A stretch of 64,000 nucleotides of DNA. Source: Tamarix chinensis (lineage: Eukaryota > Streptophyta > Magnoliopsida > Caryophyllales > Tamaricaceae). Below the pieces are notes generated by a model. The model saw nothing but the letters and a program-made list of their open reading frames with translations, was not told the DNA's origin and made no database searches. The stretch is from NCBI GenBank assembly GCA_030549775.1, contig CM060173.1, positions 806,001 to 870,000 of the forward strand, given 5' to 3'. The position numbers and the translations under genes were made by a program. Positions 52,850 through 64,000 of this stretch are shown one piece after another (within the stretch, counting starts at the first letter, position 1; every line of letters starts with the position of its first letter).

Positions 52850-54330
52850 ATTTATGATTTTGAGATTTATAGATTTCAACAAAATGTTTTTTTAATGTTT
52901 AAATTGATTTGTATTTAGGATTTACTTTAGTTTATAGAGTTTTAGATTATCTAAGTTAAGGTTTTTAGATTCATATTTGGTAGTTAAATTTAAGAAAAGT
53001 GCTACAAATAGCTCTAGGTTTTTGGGTTTATTTAGTTAATTTTAGTTTCATAGATTTGTTTAGGGTTTATTAAATTTATTTTACGTTTTTTAGATTTATT
53101 TAGGGTTTATTAAATTTATTTTATGTTTTTAGATTTGTTTAGGGATTAGGATATACAATTTATTCTATATATTTTAGTGTTTTTATATTTCTGTAGGTTT
53201 TAAGGTTTGGGGTTTAGTGTTTATTCCATTTATTTTAGCCTTTTTATTTGTATACGATTTATGGTCTAAGCTTTAATCTATTTATTGAATATTTTTAGAT
53301 TTGTTTAGGATTTATTCTATTTATTTTAGTTTTTTAAGATTTGTTTAGGGTTTACTCTAGTTATTTTAGGATGTTTTAGATTTTTGTAGGGTTTAGGGTT
53401 TTGGGGTTATTTTATTTATATTAGGTTTTTTAAAATATTTTTTAGGGTTTAGGGGTTATTCCAATTATTTAAGGATATTTTATTGTTTAATATTTATTCC
53501 AATTATTTTAGATTTGTTTAGTATTTATGGTTTATTGAAATTTTTAGGATTCAGGGTTTATTGCATTCTTTTAGGTTTTTTAGATTTGTTTAGGGTTTAG
53601 TGTTTATCCCATTTATGTTATAATTTTTATATTTATTTAAGGTTTATGAGAGTTTAGCATTTAGGATATAGGTTTTACGGTGTATTTTATTTTAGGGTTT
53701 AGGGTTGTTGATTTTTATTTTATTATTTTTAGATTTGTTTAAGGTTTGAGGTTTAGGAATTTTAGGTTTACGATTTAGGGTTGGGGTTTAGGGTTTAGGG
53801 GTTTGTTTTAAATTTGTTTTAGGGTTTAATGTGTCAAATTTATTAGGGTTTAGGGTTGATGCAATTTATCTTAGGGTTTTTATATTTATTAGGATTTATT
53901 GCATTTATTTTTAATTTTTTAATTTTATTTAGGGTTTAGAGTTCATTCCATTTATTTTAGATGTATTTAATTCTGTTTAGAGTTTATTCTATTTATTTTA
54001 TTTAGATTTGTTTTGGATTAATGATGTATTAGGGTTTAAGGTTGTTAGGGTTTATTACATTTATTATAGGGGTTTTAGATTTTTTTAAGTTGTAGGATTG
54101 TTTAGGGTTTAGGTTTTAAGGTTTATGGTTTATGATTTATTTCATTTTTTTAGAGTTAAAGGTTTATATCATTTATTTTAAGTTTTTTTTATAGAGTTTT
54201 TTGAATTTATGATTTATTCCATTTAATTTATGTTTTAGGATTTAGGGTTTATCCTATTTTTTCCCATATTTTATATAGGGTTTCGGGTTCATTACTCTAT
54301 AACCTTTTATAATATGCTTTAAAATAACAT
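52850..54330. repeat. Degenerate TTTAGGG-rich tract (telomere-like)
   Basis: TTTAGGG, TTAGGGTTTA and close variants occur dozens of times, interspersed with a recurring longer phrase of the type TTAGATTTGTTTAGGGTTTA followed by TTCCATTTATTTTAG at irregular spacing of roughly 30-60 bp. No perfect array of the 7-mer exists, so this is an interstitial, diverged repeat and not a telomere. No coding capacity on either strand. Confidence 0.75.
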
Positions 54331-56104
54331 ATTTCAATTTTAGAATAAATTGATGTATATTGATAATTGTTCAATGCACTTTCAATAAGTTTTGTAAAGC
54401 ACCTCATTCTACACTTTGATAAACTATAGATATAATATTAAATATTTAGGAGAATAATGAGAATAATCTAGTTGTCTAATGAAAAAGGTCAGTGATTAAA
54501 GAGGTGTTATGTATGAGGTAAAAGACATTGAATTGATCATAAGTTTTCATTTTTGTTTTGTTCAACCTTAGATATTCCACTTGGTTCGAAATGAAGTTTG
54601 TCTAAAATAGTTCATTTCTCTATCAGTTATATGAAGATAGTTACTCTAATTTCATTGAAAATTAGTTGTAAAGGTACTTGCATTGATTTCATTCAAGATT
54701 AAGCAAACTTAGTGTATTGAGCAGGCAATTGTCATTACACATCAAACATAAATAATAAATGTCTGATTAAAAAGTAAATAAATAGTGAATATGATAGGTT
54801 GCATTAGTCGTCTACCTTATACTAAGTACTGTTGTATAGCCCGTATTAGTCATAATCTAATTAGGGACTTAGTCATCAGCAAAGACAAGCAGATAGATAA
54901 TATTTTGTCCATTAAATTTACAACTGGACAATAGTAAATAACTAGATTACAAAGATTTTGCACTATTTCATGGCAAGTTGCAATCAAAGATCAAAGAAGA
55001 ATTCAATAGAAATAAAATGATCTACTACCAACAATACCTTTGAAAGACCATATGCTTACCTCAGTAGTAAAAGACAAAATTGATGGGCACTAAACAATTG
55101 TAATTTTATCATATGTAAACTGCAACAAATTACATAGCTATGCTCATAAACATGCGTACATTTGGTTATGCATTATGACTAGAAAAAATTCCATGACCTA
55201 AAATTACCATGGCTCAATGAGTTACCCCTTCCCACCCCCGCTAGTAAAGCTACCTTATTCAACTCCAAAAAACAAACTTCCACAATCATCTAAACTATAA
55301 AAAAAACTTCAAGGACCAATCATATCCATGAGATTGAAAATAGAAGAGACCAAAAACTTATAGTAGCTTTACATGGGTTATATGATCAACTTGTAGGCCA
55401 TGAAATTAATATGGAGAAAAAAATATGACTAGATCAAATTGAGAATAAAATATATAACCGGGATTTTCACACAAACTATGTTTTCTCTATTTTATACACA
55501 TTGAACAACAAGTGTGAACTATGGACTCGAAAAGTCATATAAGGACCAAAGAAAATATCAAACAAAGAATAGAATATAACACTGCTCTATGATGTATGAA
55601 ATATTTTATTATAAAATTTGATGATTGTAAGGGAATATAGAGTTTTTGTATTAACAATGAACAATCAATAGGTGTCGCATGATCATTTCAACCTCAAAAC
55701 TCAATACTGGAGTATAAAATCGATAGAGGATTAACTCTAGGGAGTAGAAAGTAGTAGTATAGCAAAAACTAAACAAAGAAAACAAAATTATAGATGATTA
55801 TAAAAAAATCAAATCAATTGGTAATAATGAGAGGAAATTTTTGGAAACGAAAGGGAAGGAGGCCCTGAAATCCTTTAGTTCTAGGAACCCTTTTAGTGAA
55901 ATATTTCAAAAAATTTAACCTCACTAAAATTTCATAAAGATTTCAAAGAATTGAAAACTTCATTCAATTATGTTGATCACATAAAAGAAACTTGTAATAT
56001 ACAAAATAACCCATTACTATTATCTAATCCATTGATAGTATGAAACAACCAAACAATAAATCTAAAGTTATACTAATCCTAATATATTCTTATAAAAAAG
56101 GGTT
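54331..56104. other. Intergenic sequence, no gene seen
   Basis: AT-rich, without long frames or recognisable repeats. Confidence 0.45.
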
Positions 56105-56159
56105 AAATAAGGCTTGTCTCCTCCCTCTTCTATCCTAGGGTTTTGAGTGAGGCATGCCC

Positions 56160-58848
56160 ATGGCTAAGAAGAAGAAATGTCCTTCTTCCTTGATTTTTAA
56201 TCAATTACGCTTGGCTCTTGGTTCAAAGACTATTGATAGTGTTTTGTTTGGGATTGGTTCTCAAAGAAAAGTCTAGAATCACAACGGGAGATTTCACAAG
56301 GAGAATTATCCCCTATGCCCTTTGAGAATGCACTATTTGTTATTGATACTACCTTTGTTGGTATGCATAAGACTTTATTGGATTTTAATAGGGTTGATAC
56401 TGGTACACTGAATGACCTTTTAGAGGAGAAACCTAGTCTTGATAAGGTGATGCCAATTGAAAAACCTAATCTCACACCCCTTACAGTCCAAGTAAAAAAA
56501 TTAGTATGGGGTTGATTAGAGGTTGTTTTTTTTTTCAACCATTGAAGGACCTTCCTATAGGAATGTTTTGGCTAGTAACCAAAATCCTAATCAATGTGAA
56601 CAATTATCATATATTCTCCCATAATTGGATAAAGAGTAGATTGGTGTTCAACTAGATAAGGGGGATGTTGAAACAGAAGCTATTTTATGGGTAAATACCT
56701 TGGTGGGATGTGTTTTGAGGCTCTCCTACTTATAGCTAGATTTGTGGGTATGTGCATACACATTGGAGATCAATTCCTTTGCCACAAGTGCTACTTCATG
56801 CTTTGGTTTATTTTCTTTTTAAGTTCAATAACATGGAAGATATATATTTTATCCTTAGATGGAATTGGAAAATTATTAATAGACCTTTTTTGTTGAAGCT
56901 TTGGCATAGGAAGATAAATATTGATAATAATGAGATGTAGGTTGTGCCTTTTGATAATTGTAACTTTTTCATTTTATTCCTAAGGTTTATAAGAGTTTTT
57001 ACTTCTAATTTCAGTTGAAATTTTCCCTTTTTGTTCTTGTTACTGCCTTTGTGTTGTGAAATTTTGTAGGGTCTCAAGCAACAAAAAATTCATGAAGGAT
57101 GGAAAAAATTATAATCTTAAAGGGAGATGAAAGGAGAAAAAAGGAGCAAAGAGGAGAAAAAGTTAAAGCGGAAAGAGATTTAGAGCTAAAATGTAAATTT
57201 TGGAATAAAATGAAAGTAAGAATGCATATTCAAAGTATATGGGCCTGAAAGAAGTGGAATTTAGACCAGGAAAAGTCTGCATTTGGAGAATATTTCAACA
57301 TAAAAGTTTTAGATCTTTTAATAGCTTTCCAACGCACCCAAAATCAGCTTAATTGAAGTTATGATGAAAAAGTTATGGTCAGAATACGCATCATTGTCAA
57401 AGCTGACATGGGAATCCCATCTTTATCAATACCCTAGTGATCCGTGAGGAGGTAATTTACAAAATCTCATTCTAATTTCTCGAAGCAGCCTCCACTCCCT
57501 CTCTCTTCTCTCTTCTCTATCCTCTTCCCCAATTCATCAAGATTTCTCTTGTAAGTTAGAGACCGAGGTGCAAGAAGTTTAATTTTTGTAAGAATTTGTG
57601 AACATCAAGGGTATTATCTAATGATCTTTTCTCTATCTATGGAGTCTCTTTTTGTTTTTAATATTCTTGCTATGAATTTGATAGGCTAGATCTTGTGCTA
57701 AGGTGAAGGGAAATTTCCCCCGATTCGAATGTGTTGAATTATTGCATCCTTTTTTATTCAATTCATGATCTATGCGTTGTGTTATTGATTGATTGACAGA
57801 TTGATGAACCACGGCCGGGTTCCAATTTTCGGTATGGGAAATACTGGTGAGATCAAGAGATAATCTAGTATTAGACCCAATAGTACAACGAGAGATTAAA
57901 TTGTAGGTTGAAAGACGATTAATTTGACCTCTACAACAATAAAGGAGGAAACTTTATGGACTTTAATGCATTGCATTCTATTAGACTCTAAGCTAGAGAT
58001 AGTTAGGGCCATAGATATGTAATAGGGCGGTTGTGGCTTGAGAAAGCACAACACTTTCTATCCTTGTTGGCATGATTGATCATGCTTGTTGAATTATTTT
58101 GTGATGTGATATTCGATTACATGTGAGGATCGGGGGCGATGAACCAGAACCTTAGCTCTTCTATTTATTTGAGTCACTTGAGTGCTATTTTCCTTTCCTT
58201 TTAGCTTAGATAGTTATTTTAGTTATTTTAGCTTAAAATTTATTATTTCATATTATCTCGTAGTCTAGGCATAGCTAAGTTCTATCATTTTCCTAGTGGT
58301 CATTCATCAATCCTCGTGGGATCGACCTTGACTACTACTCCGACCCCGTGCACTTGCGGTAGGAACGTGTCACCTTTTTGGATCAGATTCCCATACTTGC
58401 CTATTAATGTAAGTCCTTCCTAAGGTAATGGTTGAGATATGTCAAGAAGCCCCTACTAGGTTCCTTGGTTTTTATTGATTCATAGGCGGGAAATGTCACT
58501 CAACGAATTCAGTATGATTAAAAGCCTACTTATTGTCATTTTTGTGATATGTTTGGCTATAATGTAATTAGATGTAATAGAAATAAATCCAACAATAAAA
58601 CCCCCATTAATGGAGGAGAATGGGTTATGATGAGGGAGCATAGGAAAGGAAAGGAGATTTCTCAAGATAGGGACAATGATAGGGTGAGTATTGCTAGTGT
58701 ACAATTGGCTGGTAACACTTGCAACCCTGCTACCACAACAACTAACTCTAGTTTCCCACATACCCGAGGAATGGAGGATTCTATCTCACAACAAACTCAA
58801 AAGGGGTTTGACGAGTCTGTAGGACTTATTGATAATGTGTGTAAGTAA
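56160..58848 (+). pseudogene. LINE ORF1 remnant split by solo LTR
   Basis: ATG at 56160 (MAKKK). DUF4283-type segment SIPLPQVLLHALVYFLFKF, NNMEDIYFILRW and LLKLWHRKINIDNNEM ends in TAG at 56938. Beyond the solo LTR it resumes with PTYCHFCDMFGYNVIRC (CCHC knuckle with its His changed to Asn) and GGEWVMMREHRKGKE to about 58848. Both parts align residue by residue with ORF1 at 2880-4166. Confidence 0.82.
56952..58372 (+). mobile_element. Solo LTR, 1421 bp
   Basis: Begins TGATAATTGTAAC and ends AACGTGTCA, flanked by a perfect 5-bp duplication CCTTT (56947-56951 and 58373-58377). Removing it restores LINE ORF1 sequence. The final part (ATCCTCGTGGGATCGACC near 58312, then GTGCACTTGCGG) is typical of LTR ends of large plant Ty3 elements of the Tat/Athila group, so the family is suggested only. 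No internal coding region remains, as after recombination between two LTRs. Confidence 0.85.
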
Positions 58849-59073
58849 CCTCAAATGCGACTTAATAAATAAGTGAATTGTATTGATATTGTACTAATTG
58901 ATGAGGGGTTTGAAAATTAAGAGGAGAATACTAATCTGGTTCCATATTTGAGGTGAGAATTATGGCTAGGAACAAATCAACAAAGGTATTATAGGAAAAC
59001 CCAAAATTTGGTTCAGGGTCTTTTCAGAATTAGTATCTAAGGAGAGGTGCTTGACATACTAAACCTAGTGGAC

Positions 59074-59766
59074 ATGCTTAGTACATGGAATATACGAGGA
59101 TTAAATAAGACTTCCAACCATACGGAATTCAATAATTTTTTGGTAGTCATGCTTGGTCCTTAGTATGTTTTTTGGAGATTAGAGTGAAAGAGAATAAATG
59201 TTTAGGTGTTGTAAATAAATTCAGGATAGGATGGGGCATTATGAATAACTACTCCCATCACCTTTATTGTAGAATTTGGGTCACTTGGGACCTTAATGTG
59301 TGAGGCATTACAACCATTAATATGTATGATAAATCCATACTTTGTGAAGTCATGCATTTACTTAGTAACCTTGCATTTTTCTTTTGTTTCATTTATGCTT
59401 AATATAATGGGGTTGAGACGATAAGACCGTAGAATTAGCTAAAATAGTATAGACTCTGGGGAGCCCCTTGGATTCTCATAGGGGATTTCAATGTTGTCAT
59501 TTCTTCTAGTGAAAAGTTTCAAGGTGAGTTACTAAATTCCACCAACATGCAAGATTTTTAGGATTGCTATTTGGATTTGGGTTTGACTAATTAATAGGGC
59601 CAATGTTGTTTCTATACTTGATCAAGTAAAAGAGGAGGAGATGCTGAAGTTATGTGCAAATTGGACAAAGCGTTAGTTAACTTAAAGTGGTTGGAATCTT
59701 TTCCTTCTTCAGTGGCTGATTTTCTCAGTCTTTTAGTGTCCAATCAAAACCTAGTGGCTAGAAATC
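59074..59766 (+). pseudogene. LINE ORF2 endonuclease remnant
   Basis: Opens LSTWNIRGLNKT, followed in shifting frames by WVTWDLNV-like, WILIGDFNVVISS and CKLDKALVNLKWLESFPSSV, parallel to 4379-5060 of the first copy. Several stops. It ends abruptly where the large LTR-like sequence starts. Confidence 0.78.
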
Positions 59767-60504
59767 TGTGACACCTCCAAATTTCACAGTTGAAAATTTT
59801 TGTTTTATTTAAAAATTAGCGGAAGTAAAAAGAAAAAAATCGTAAATTTTGGGGATGTTACTGCCACACTTAGTACCATACCGATTTCTTCCTACTACTC
59901 TCGTACCAAGTGCTAAGGCTAAAATAATAAAATACAATTTGCTCGAACTCAAACTTTATTTAAATTAGAGCAGCGCAATAAGTTCATTACAAGAGTAAAA
60001 TCTACCAATAGTGGTTACAAGAATAAATATCATTTACCAAGGAATTAAAAAGGTGGAAGAGAAACTCTAAAAGTTTTTTGGACAATCCTTACACTCTTAC
60101 CCGATACCTGCTTGAATAGCACCTACAATTGTCTTGCAAGAGACAACGTCCATTGAATAGGCAGGGGCCCACAAAAGGAACCATTCATTACTATAGTACT
60201 GAGTAACCCTTTATACCAAATTGAAAGGCAAGACTCGCATACAACACATGATACATAAACAATATAAAATGATAACATACGGAATAATACACCATTCAAC
60301 ACCACACATAATAGGAAATGCGTAACACAAAATCCGTATACTTAGCAATTCCATCGCAAACCCAAGTAGGGATAAGAACTAAAGCCAAACTTATACCATA
60401 TCAATAGATCATGACGTGAAATCAATACTTTTAGTCTTAAGCCATTAATTAATCATTATTCAATCATCATCTTTCGAATTCTATTCATGTGAGTGTAGGA
60501 ACCT

Positions 60505-60930
60505 CACTATTACAGCCGGTGGATCGAAAATACTTCAGGGAAGAACGCACCTGACCACTATTATTTGCCGGTGGATTGGTATCTAGGGCACTTTGCACCT
60601 GGCCACTATTATTCGCTGGTGGATCGGTCTGGCCTCGACTCACATGGTGTTCCACTGTAAGTGATTAGTGCCTTTTCATGATTTATTAAATCCAACGTTA
60701 TATTTATTGAGTTTGGGATCCCTCACTATTATAGCCGGTGGATCGGAAAAATTTAGGGGCAACATGTACCTGACCACTATTATTCGTCAGTGGATCGGTC
60801 TCCAAGGAATCTTGCACCTAGCCACTATTATGCCGGTGGATTGGTCTAAGCTCGGCTCAATAATCTTTCATTTTACGTAATTAGTACTTTATTCATGTCT
60901 TATTCAATAGGTCCATTTATTTAATTCGAG
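60505..60930. repeat. Tandem dimer of about 215 bp
   Basis: Each unit starts CCTCACTATTA-AGCCGGTGGATCG and contains CACCTGACCACTATTATT- and GCCACTATTAT-phrases in the same order. Smaller CCACTATTAT-GGTGGATCGGTCT units repeat within it. Confidence 0.75.
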
Positions 60931-61239
60931 GGAAGGAAAAATGTCCTGAATCCCGAGACACAAAGATATACTGGCCATAGAATCAAGCATTCTATATCAA
61001 GGATCATGACATACATAAAACCCTAACACGTACTCCAAACATGTCTAACACACATTTCCATGCATACTTACAAACTAGGCACCTCTTGCATGATTATGAT
61101 ATAAACACCACATCACACCCTTAATTATCCATCCTACCTTAGGTTATGCCATGTTGTTGTGATACTCACTTGTGATACCCACTGACTTATCAAATACCCT
61201 TAACTTATTATTCAATATTACTTATGTCTTATTAAGGAG

Positions 61240-62120
61240 ACTCATTTAATCCATTGACATATTATATGCAAGTTACCAATTTACCCCCATCATCCTTACA
61301 AAATTACTAAAAATATCCCTTGTTTATAAAATTACTAATTCACCCCTTTTTATTTGCCGAATTACCATATTACCCTTCATGTTTGCATAATACCAAAATA
61401 CCCCTTGTTTTTGTTAGATTACCAAATTATCATCTATACTTATTAAATCACCAACTTACCTCTAATACTTGTTAAGTTACCAATTTACCCTTTCAGTTGG
61501 TTAACTTACCGTACTACCCTTTATATTTGTTTAAATTACTAAATTACCCTTCTTATTTATTAAAATTACCAAATTACCCATTTTGGTTTGTTAAATTACC
61601 AGATTTCCCCCTTATTAAAATTACCATGTTGCCCTTTTGGTTGGTTAAATTACCAAATTGCCCTTCTTATTTATTAAAATTACCATATTATCCTTTTGGT
61701 TGGTTAATTTACTAAATCATTCTTCTTACTTATTAAGGTTATCAAATTGCCCTTTCGGTGGGTTAAATTACCAAATTGCCCTTCTTTATTATTATAATTA
61801 TGATTTTTCCCATTTTACTTACAAAATTACCAAACTACCATTCCTTTTTACCAAATTACCAAAATACACTTTCTTTAAGCCAAATTACCAAAATACCCTT
61901 CCTTCATGCCAAATTACTAAAATACCCTTCCTTTATTCCAAATTACCAAAATACCCTTCTCCTTTTTATTAATTTACCAAAATACTTTCTTACTCACAAA
62001 ATTACCAAGTTATCCCTTTTTTCATGTAAAGTTACTAAAATTCCCTCCTTACTTATCAATTTCTCATTTTAGCTATTTTCTCTTATAAATTATCATTTTG
62101 CCCTTATTATATAAATTTTA
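61240..62120. repeat. Irregular tandem array of AAATTACCAAAATACCC-type units
   Basis: Some thirty units of about 25-35 bp containing AAATTACC followed by CCCTT and a T-rich stretch. It yields spurious frames translating as repeated YPF/LPNYP patterns. Confidence 0.8.
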
Positions 62121-62799
62121 CTAAAATACCCTCAGTACATAAAATATGGATATATATGCTCCATACACATCATCCAACACCATCAACTATTATTATTTAT
62201 CATTAATACACATTAGCACCTATCACACACACTTATTTAGGCCACACCTTTTGTACAAGAAAATTTACCAAAATGCCCGTAGGACTCATATTAACATTAT
62301 TTATGCAACAAATGACCACATTATCTTATTATATAAAACATATGTATCTAACCTCATCATTAACAACAAGGCTCTTTCCTTAAGCATTATCTCTACACCT
62401 GACACCTAAATTAACATGCTTTTCTTTTCATCAACCAACCTATGCCACCAAATACATTATACTTAACAATACACATCATGTATATAAACATATTAAAAAT
62501 CCTAATTTGCTAGCATATGTATATCCACGCATTTTAGTAGGATATAATAGTTACCTTATTTCCAACAAAAATTAAACCTTACAGGTAGTCCAATTAAAGG
62601 TTTGAGCTTTGATTAGTAAAAATTAATACCTAAAAATAATATAAAAAATTAGCATGATAGAAGTAGAAAATCAAAAGAATAATTTTTATCTAAAGTTTAA
62701 TTAATACCTACTAATACTCACTATTTTTATACCTCAAAAATCAATCAAAACTTGCTAACCACAATTGGCAAGACTCATGTTGCTTATGCAGCGTGAGCT

Positions 62800-63870
62800 G
62801 CATGCAAATGAAAGGGAGATGGGGTCTAAGAGGGATAGATGGAAGGACGAGGAGGGCTGGTTTGGGTGAGGGTTTTGAGGCTCAGGTGAGGGCTTGTGGA
62901 GGGGAGTTAGGGTGGTGGCTGGGTGTAGGGAGGGAGTAGAGGTGTAGGTGGTGGTTGGGGGTTGAAGCTTGGTGGCTTAGGGAAACGGAGGCGGCGACTG
63001 TATGGATGGGAAATGGGGTGGAGGATGGGCGAAGAAGAAGAGGAAGGGGACAAAGAAGGGAAGGGAGGAGCTGCACGGTTGGGTTTCGGCCAAGGGAGGT
63101 AAGGTGGTGGTAGGGGAGGTTCTAGGGAGAGGATTGGTGGCTGTGGAGGTGGTAGAAGAGGAAAGAGGGTGGTGAAAAATGGTTGTGAAGGGTGGAGGAC
63201 AAGAATGGGGGAAGAAAAAGAAAGGGGAAGGAAGGCGGTTTCAGGGGCGTGTGGTGGCGGCTTGGTGTTAGGAGGCGAATGTGGTGGTTGGTTGGGTGGT
63301 AGAGGCAGTGGTTGAGGATGGCGGAGCAATGATTAGAAGAAGAGGGAAGAAGGGAGAGAAAGAAGGCTTGGTAGGCAGGGAAGGATGGACTTCGAGGGAA
63401 GAAAATGGGTAAAGGAGAAGAAGAAAAAGAAGAGGGAGAGGAGAGAAGGCAGAAGTCGGCTAGGTGGTGGCAGGGGGAGGTTGTAGGTTGATGGGTAGGG
63501 TGGCGGGTTGTAGGAAGAAGGAAGGAAGAAAAGGGGCATGCGAGGGTTGCGGTGCATGGGTGTGTATGGCCCAAAAATGGAAGGAAATGGACATGGGGAG
63601 AGAGAGGGAGAGAGAGCAAGGCTGTAGGGAGAGTGAAAGAAAGAAGGGGAAGTTGGGCTGGCCCAATCGGGGGGAGGAGAAAGGAAAAGAAAAAAGAGGG
63701 GGAGACGGGCTGGGGTGAGGGGAAGGGAGAGGAAGAAAGGGAGTGGGCTGGTGGCCTAGTGTGAGGGAGGAAGGCCACAAGCCGATGACCCGAAGGGGAA
63801 GAAAAAGGGAAAAAGGAGGAAAAGAAGAAAAAGAAGAAAAAGGAGAAAGAAAATGGAAATGGAAAAAAGG
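62800..63870. repeat. Purine-rich (G/A) strand-asymmetric tract
   Basis: More than a kilobase in which the plus strand is mostly G and A (GGGAGG, GAAGAAG, GGTGG). It produces long Pro/Ser/Leu-rich open frames on the minus strand (up to 218 codons) by composition alone. Confidence 0.75.
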
Positions 63871-64000
63871 AAAAAGGAAAATGGGAAAAAATAAGATAAA
63901 ATAATTTTTAGAATAATGGCATTTAATATTTTTTATAGATAAATTAATTTAATAATTTAATTTATTATAATTTAATATATTGGTTGAAAAAGGGAAATTG

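Larger units (their letters stand above)
56105..59766 (+). mobile_element. Second L1-type LINE of the 2785 family, decayed, truncated by an LTR
   Basis: Starts with the same leader as the first copy (GTCTCCTCCCTCTTC-TATCCTAGGGTT) and the same ORF1 start. ORF1 is interrupted by a solo LTR (56952-58372); ORF2 runs only through the endonuclease before another LTR-like sequence begins at about 59767. Frequent frameshifts and stops show greater decay than in the first copy. Confidence 0.82.
59767..64000 (+). mobile_element. Start of a very large LTR-like sequence (Ty3-type), runs off the window
   Basis: Begins TGTGACACCTCCAAATTTCA, a common start for LTRs of large plant Ty3/gypsy elements, exactly where LINE coding similarity stops. 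It contains a roughly 215-bp tandem dimer (60505-60930), a 0.9-kb tract of AAATTACCAAAATACCC-type units (61240-62120) and a purine-rich tract (62800-63870). No reading frame is credible. If one LTR, it exceeds 4.2 kb. Orientation and end cannot be proven inside the window. Confidence 0.5.

Noticed and set aside
61497..62072. Frames with repeated YPF and LPNYP patterns
   Set aside because: Translation of the AAATTACC tandem array; no start context or homology.
63122..63778. 218-codon minus-strand frame, Pro/Ser/Phe-rich
   Set aside because: It lies in the purine-rich tract; overlapping frames in other registers are just as long and have the same biased composition. No domain or codon signal.

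Overview
This is nuclear DNA of a flowering plant, most likely a dicot with a transposon-rich genome. The evidence is one plant-type mitochondrial isovaleryl-CoA dehydrogenase (IVD) gene with many small exons and GT-AG introns, surrounded and penetrated by plant-type Ty1/copia and Ty3/gypsy retrotransposons with tRNA-Met-type primer sites, L1- and RTE-type LINEs, hAT-like and other small DNA elements, and a tract rich in the plant telomere motif TTTAGGG. I see no bacterial operon, CRISPR array, rRNA or functional tRNA gene. All calls were made by reading; no alignment or search was run.

The host gene. Fourteen exons of IVD, on the + strand, lie at 16917-18516 (seven exons) and 46272-49324 (seven exons plus stop). 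Together they give 1116 nt in one unbroken frame (371 residues plus stop), matching everything in the plant protein except about 38 N-terminal residues. The exon for that N-terminus (mitochondrial presequence) is not in the window and must lie more than 16.9 kb upstream if the gene is whole. The two exon blocks are separated by one intron of about 27.8 kb (18517-46271) made mostly of transposons.

Region by region. 1-1358: LTR-like and low-complexity sequence. 1359-16352: a nested stack. A decayed minus-strand copia element (A) was hit by an hAT-like element that was itself hit by an L1-type LINE (2785-7799), by a plus-strand copia element (B, 8938-14216, with its own hAT-like insert) and by another hAT-like copy. 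16353-18516: native sequence and IVD exons 2-8. 18517-46271: giant intron with truncated copia C, a young and apparently complete gypsy chromovirus (24138-30724), a foldback MITE, an L1 fragment, truncated copia D, hAT-like copies, a 322-bp MITE, and an RTE-type LINE split by a 2.07-kb hAT-like element. 46272-49324: IVD exons 9-15, with a Stowaway-like MITE in intron 14. 49325-56100: intergenic DNA with a microsatellite, a possible SINE and a 1.4-kb degenerate TTTAGGG-rich tract. 56105-59766: a second L1 copy of the same family carrying a 1.42-kb solo LTR. 59767 to the end: the start of a very large LTR-like sequence running off the window.

The only sequences that look functional are the IVD gene and the chromovirus polyprotein (1596 codons, no stops, LTRs differing by about two substitutions and two small indels). 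All other transposon reading frames are broken, mostly by stops that look like C-to-T decay of CAG, CAA, CGA or TGG codons. I found no clearly new biochemical system. The most unusual items are the 27.8-kb transposon-built intron in a housekeeping gene, the multi-level insertion history that target-site duplications make readable, and an apparently uncharacterised family of hAT-like elements with TIR CATACAAT and ATATCGG-rich ends.
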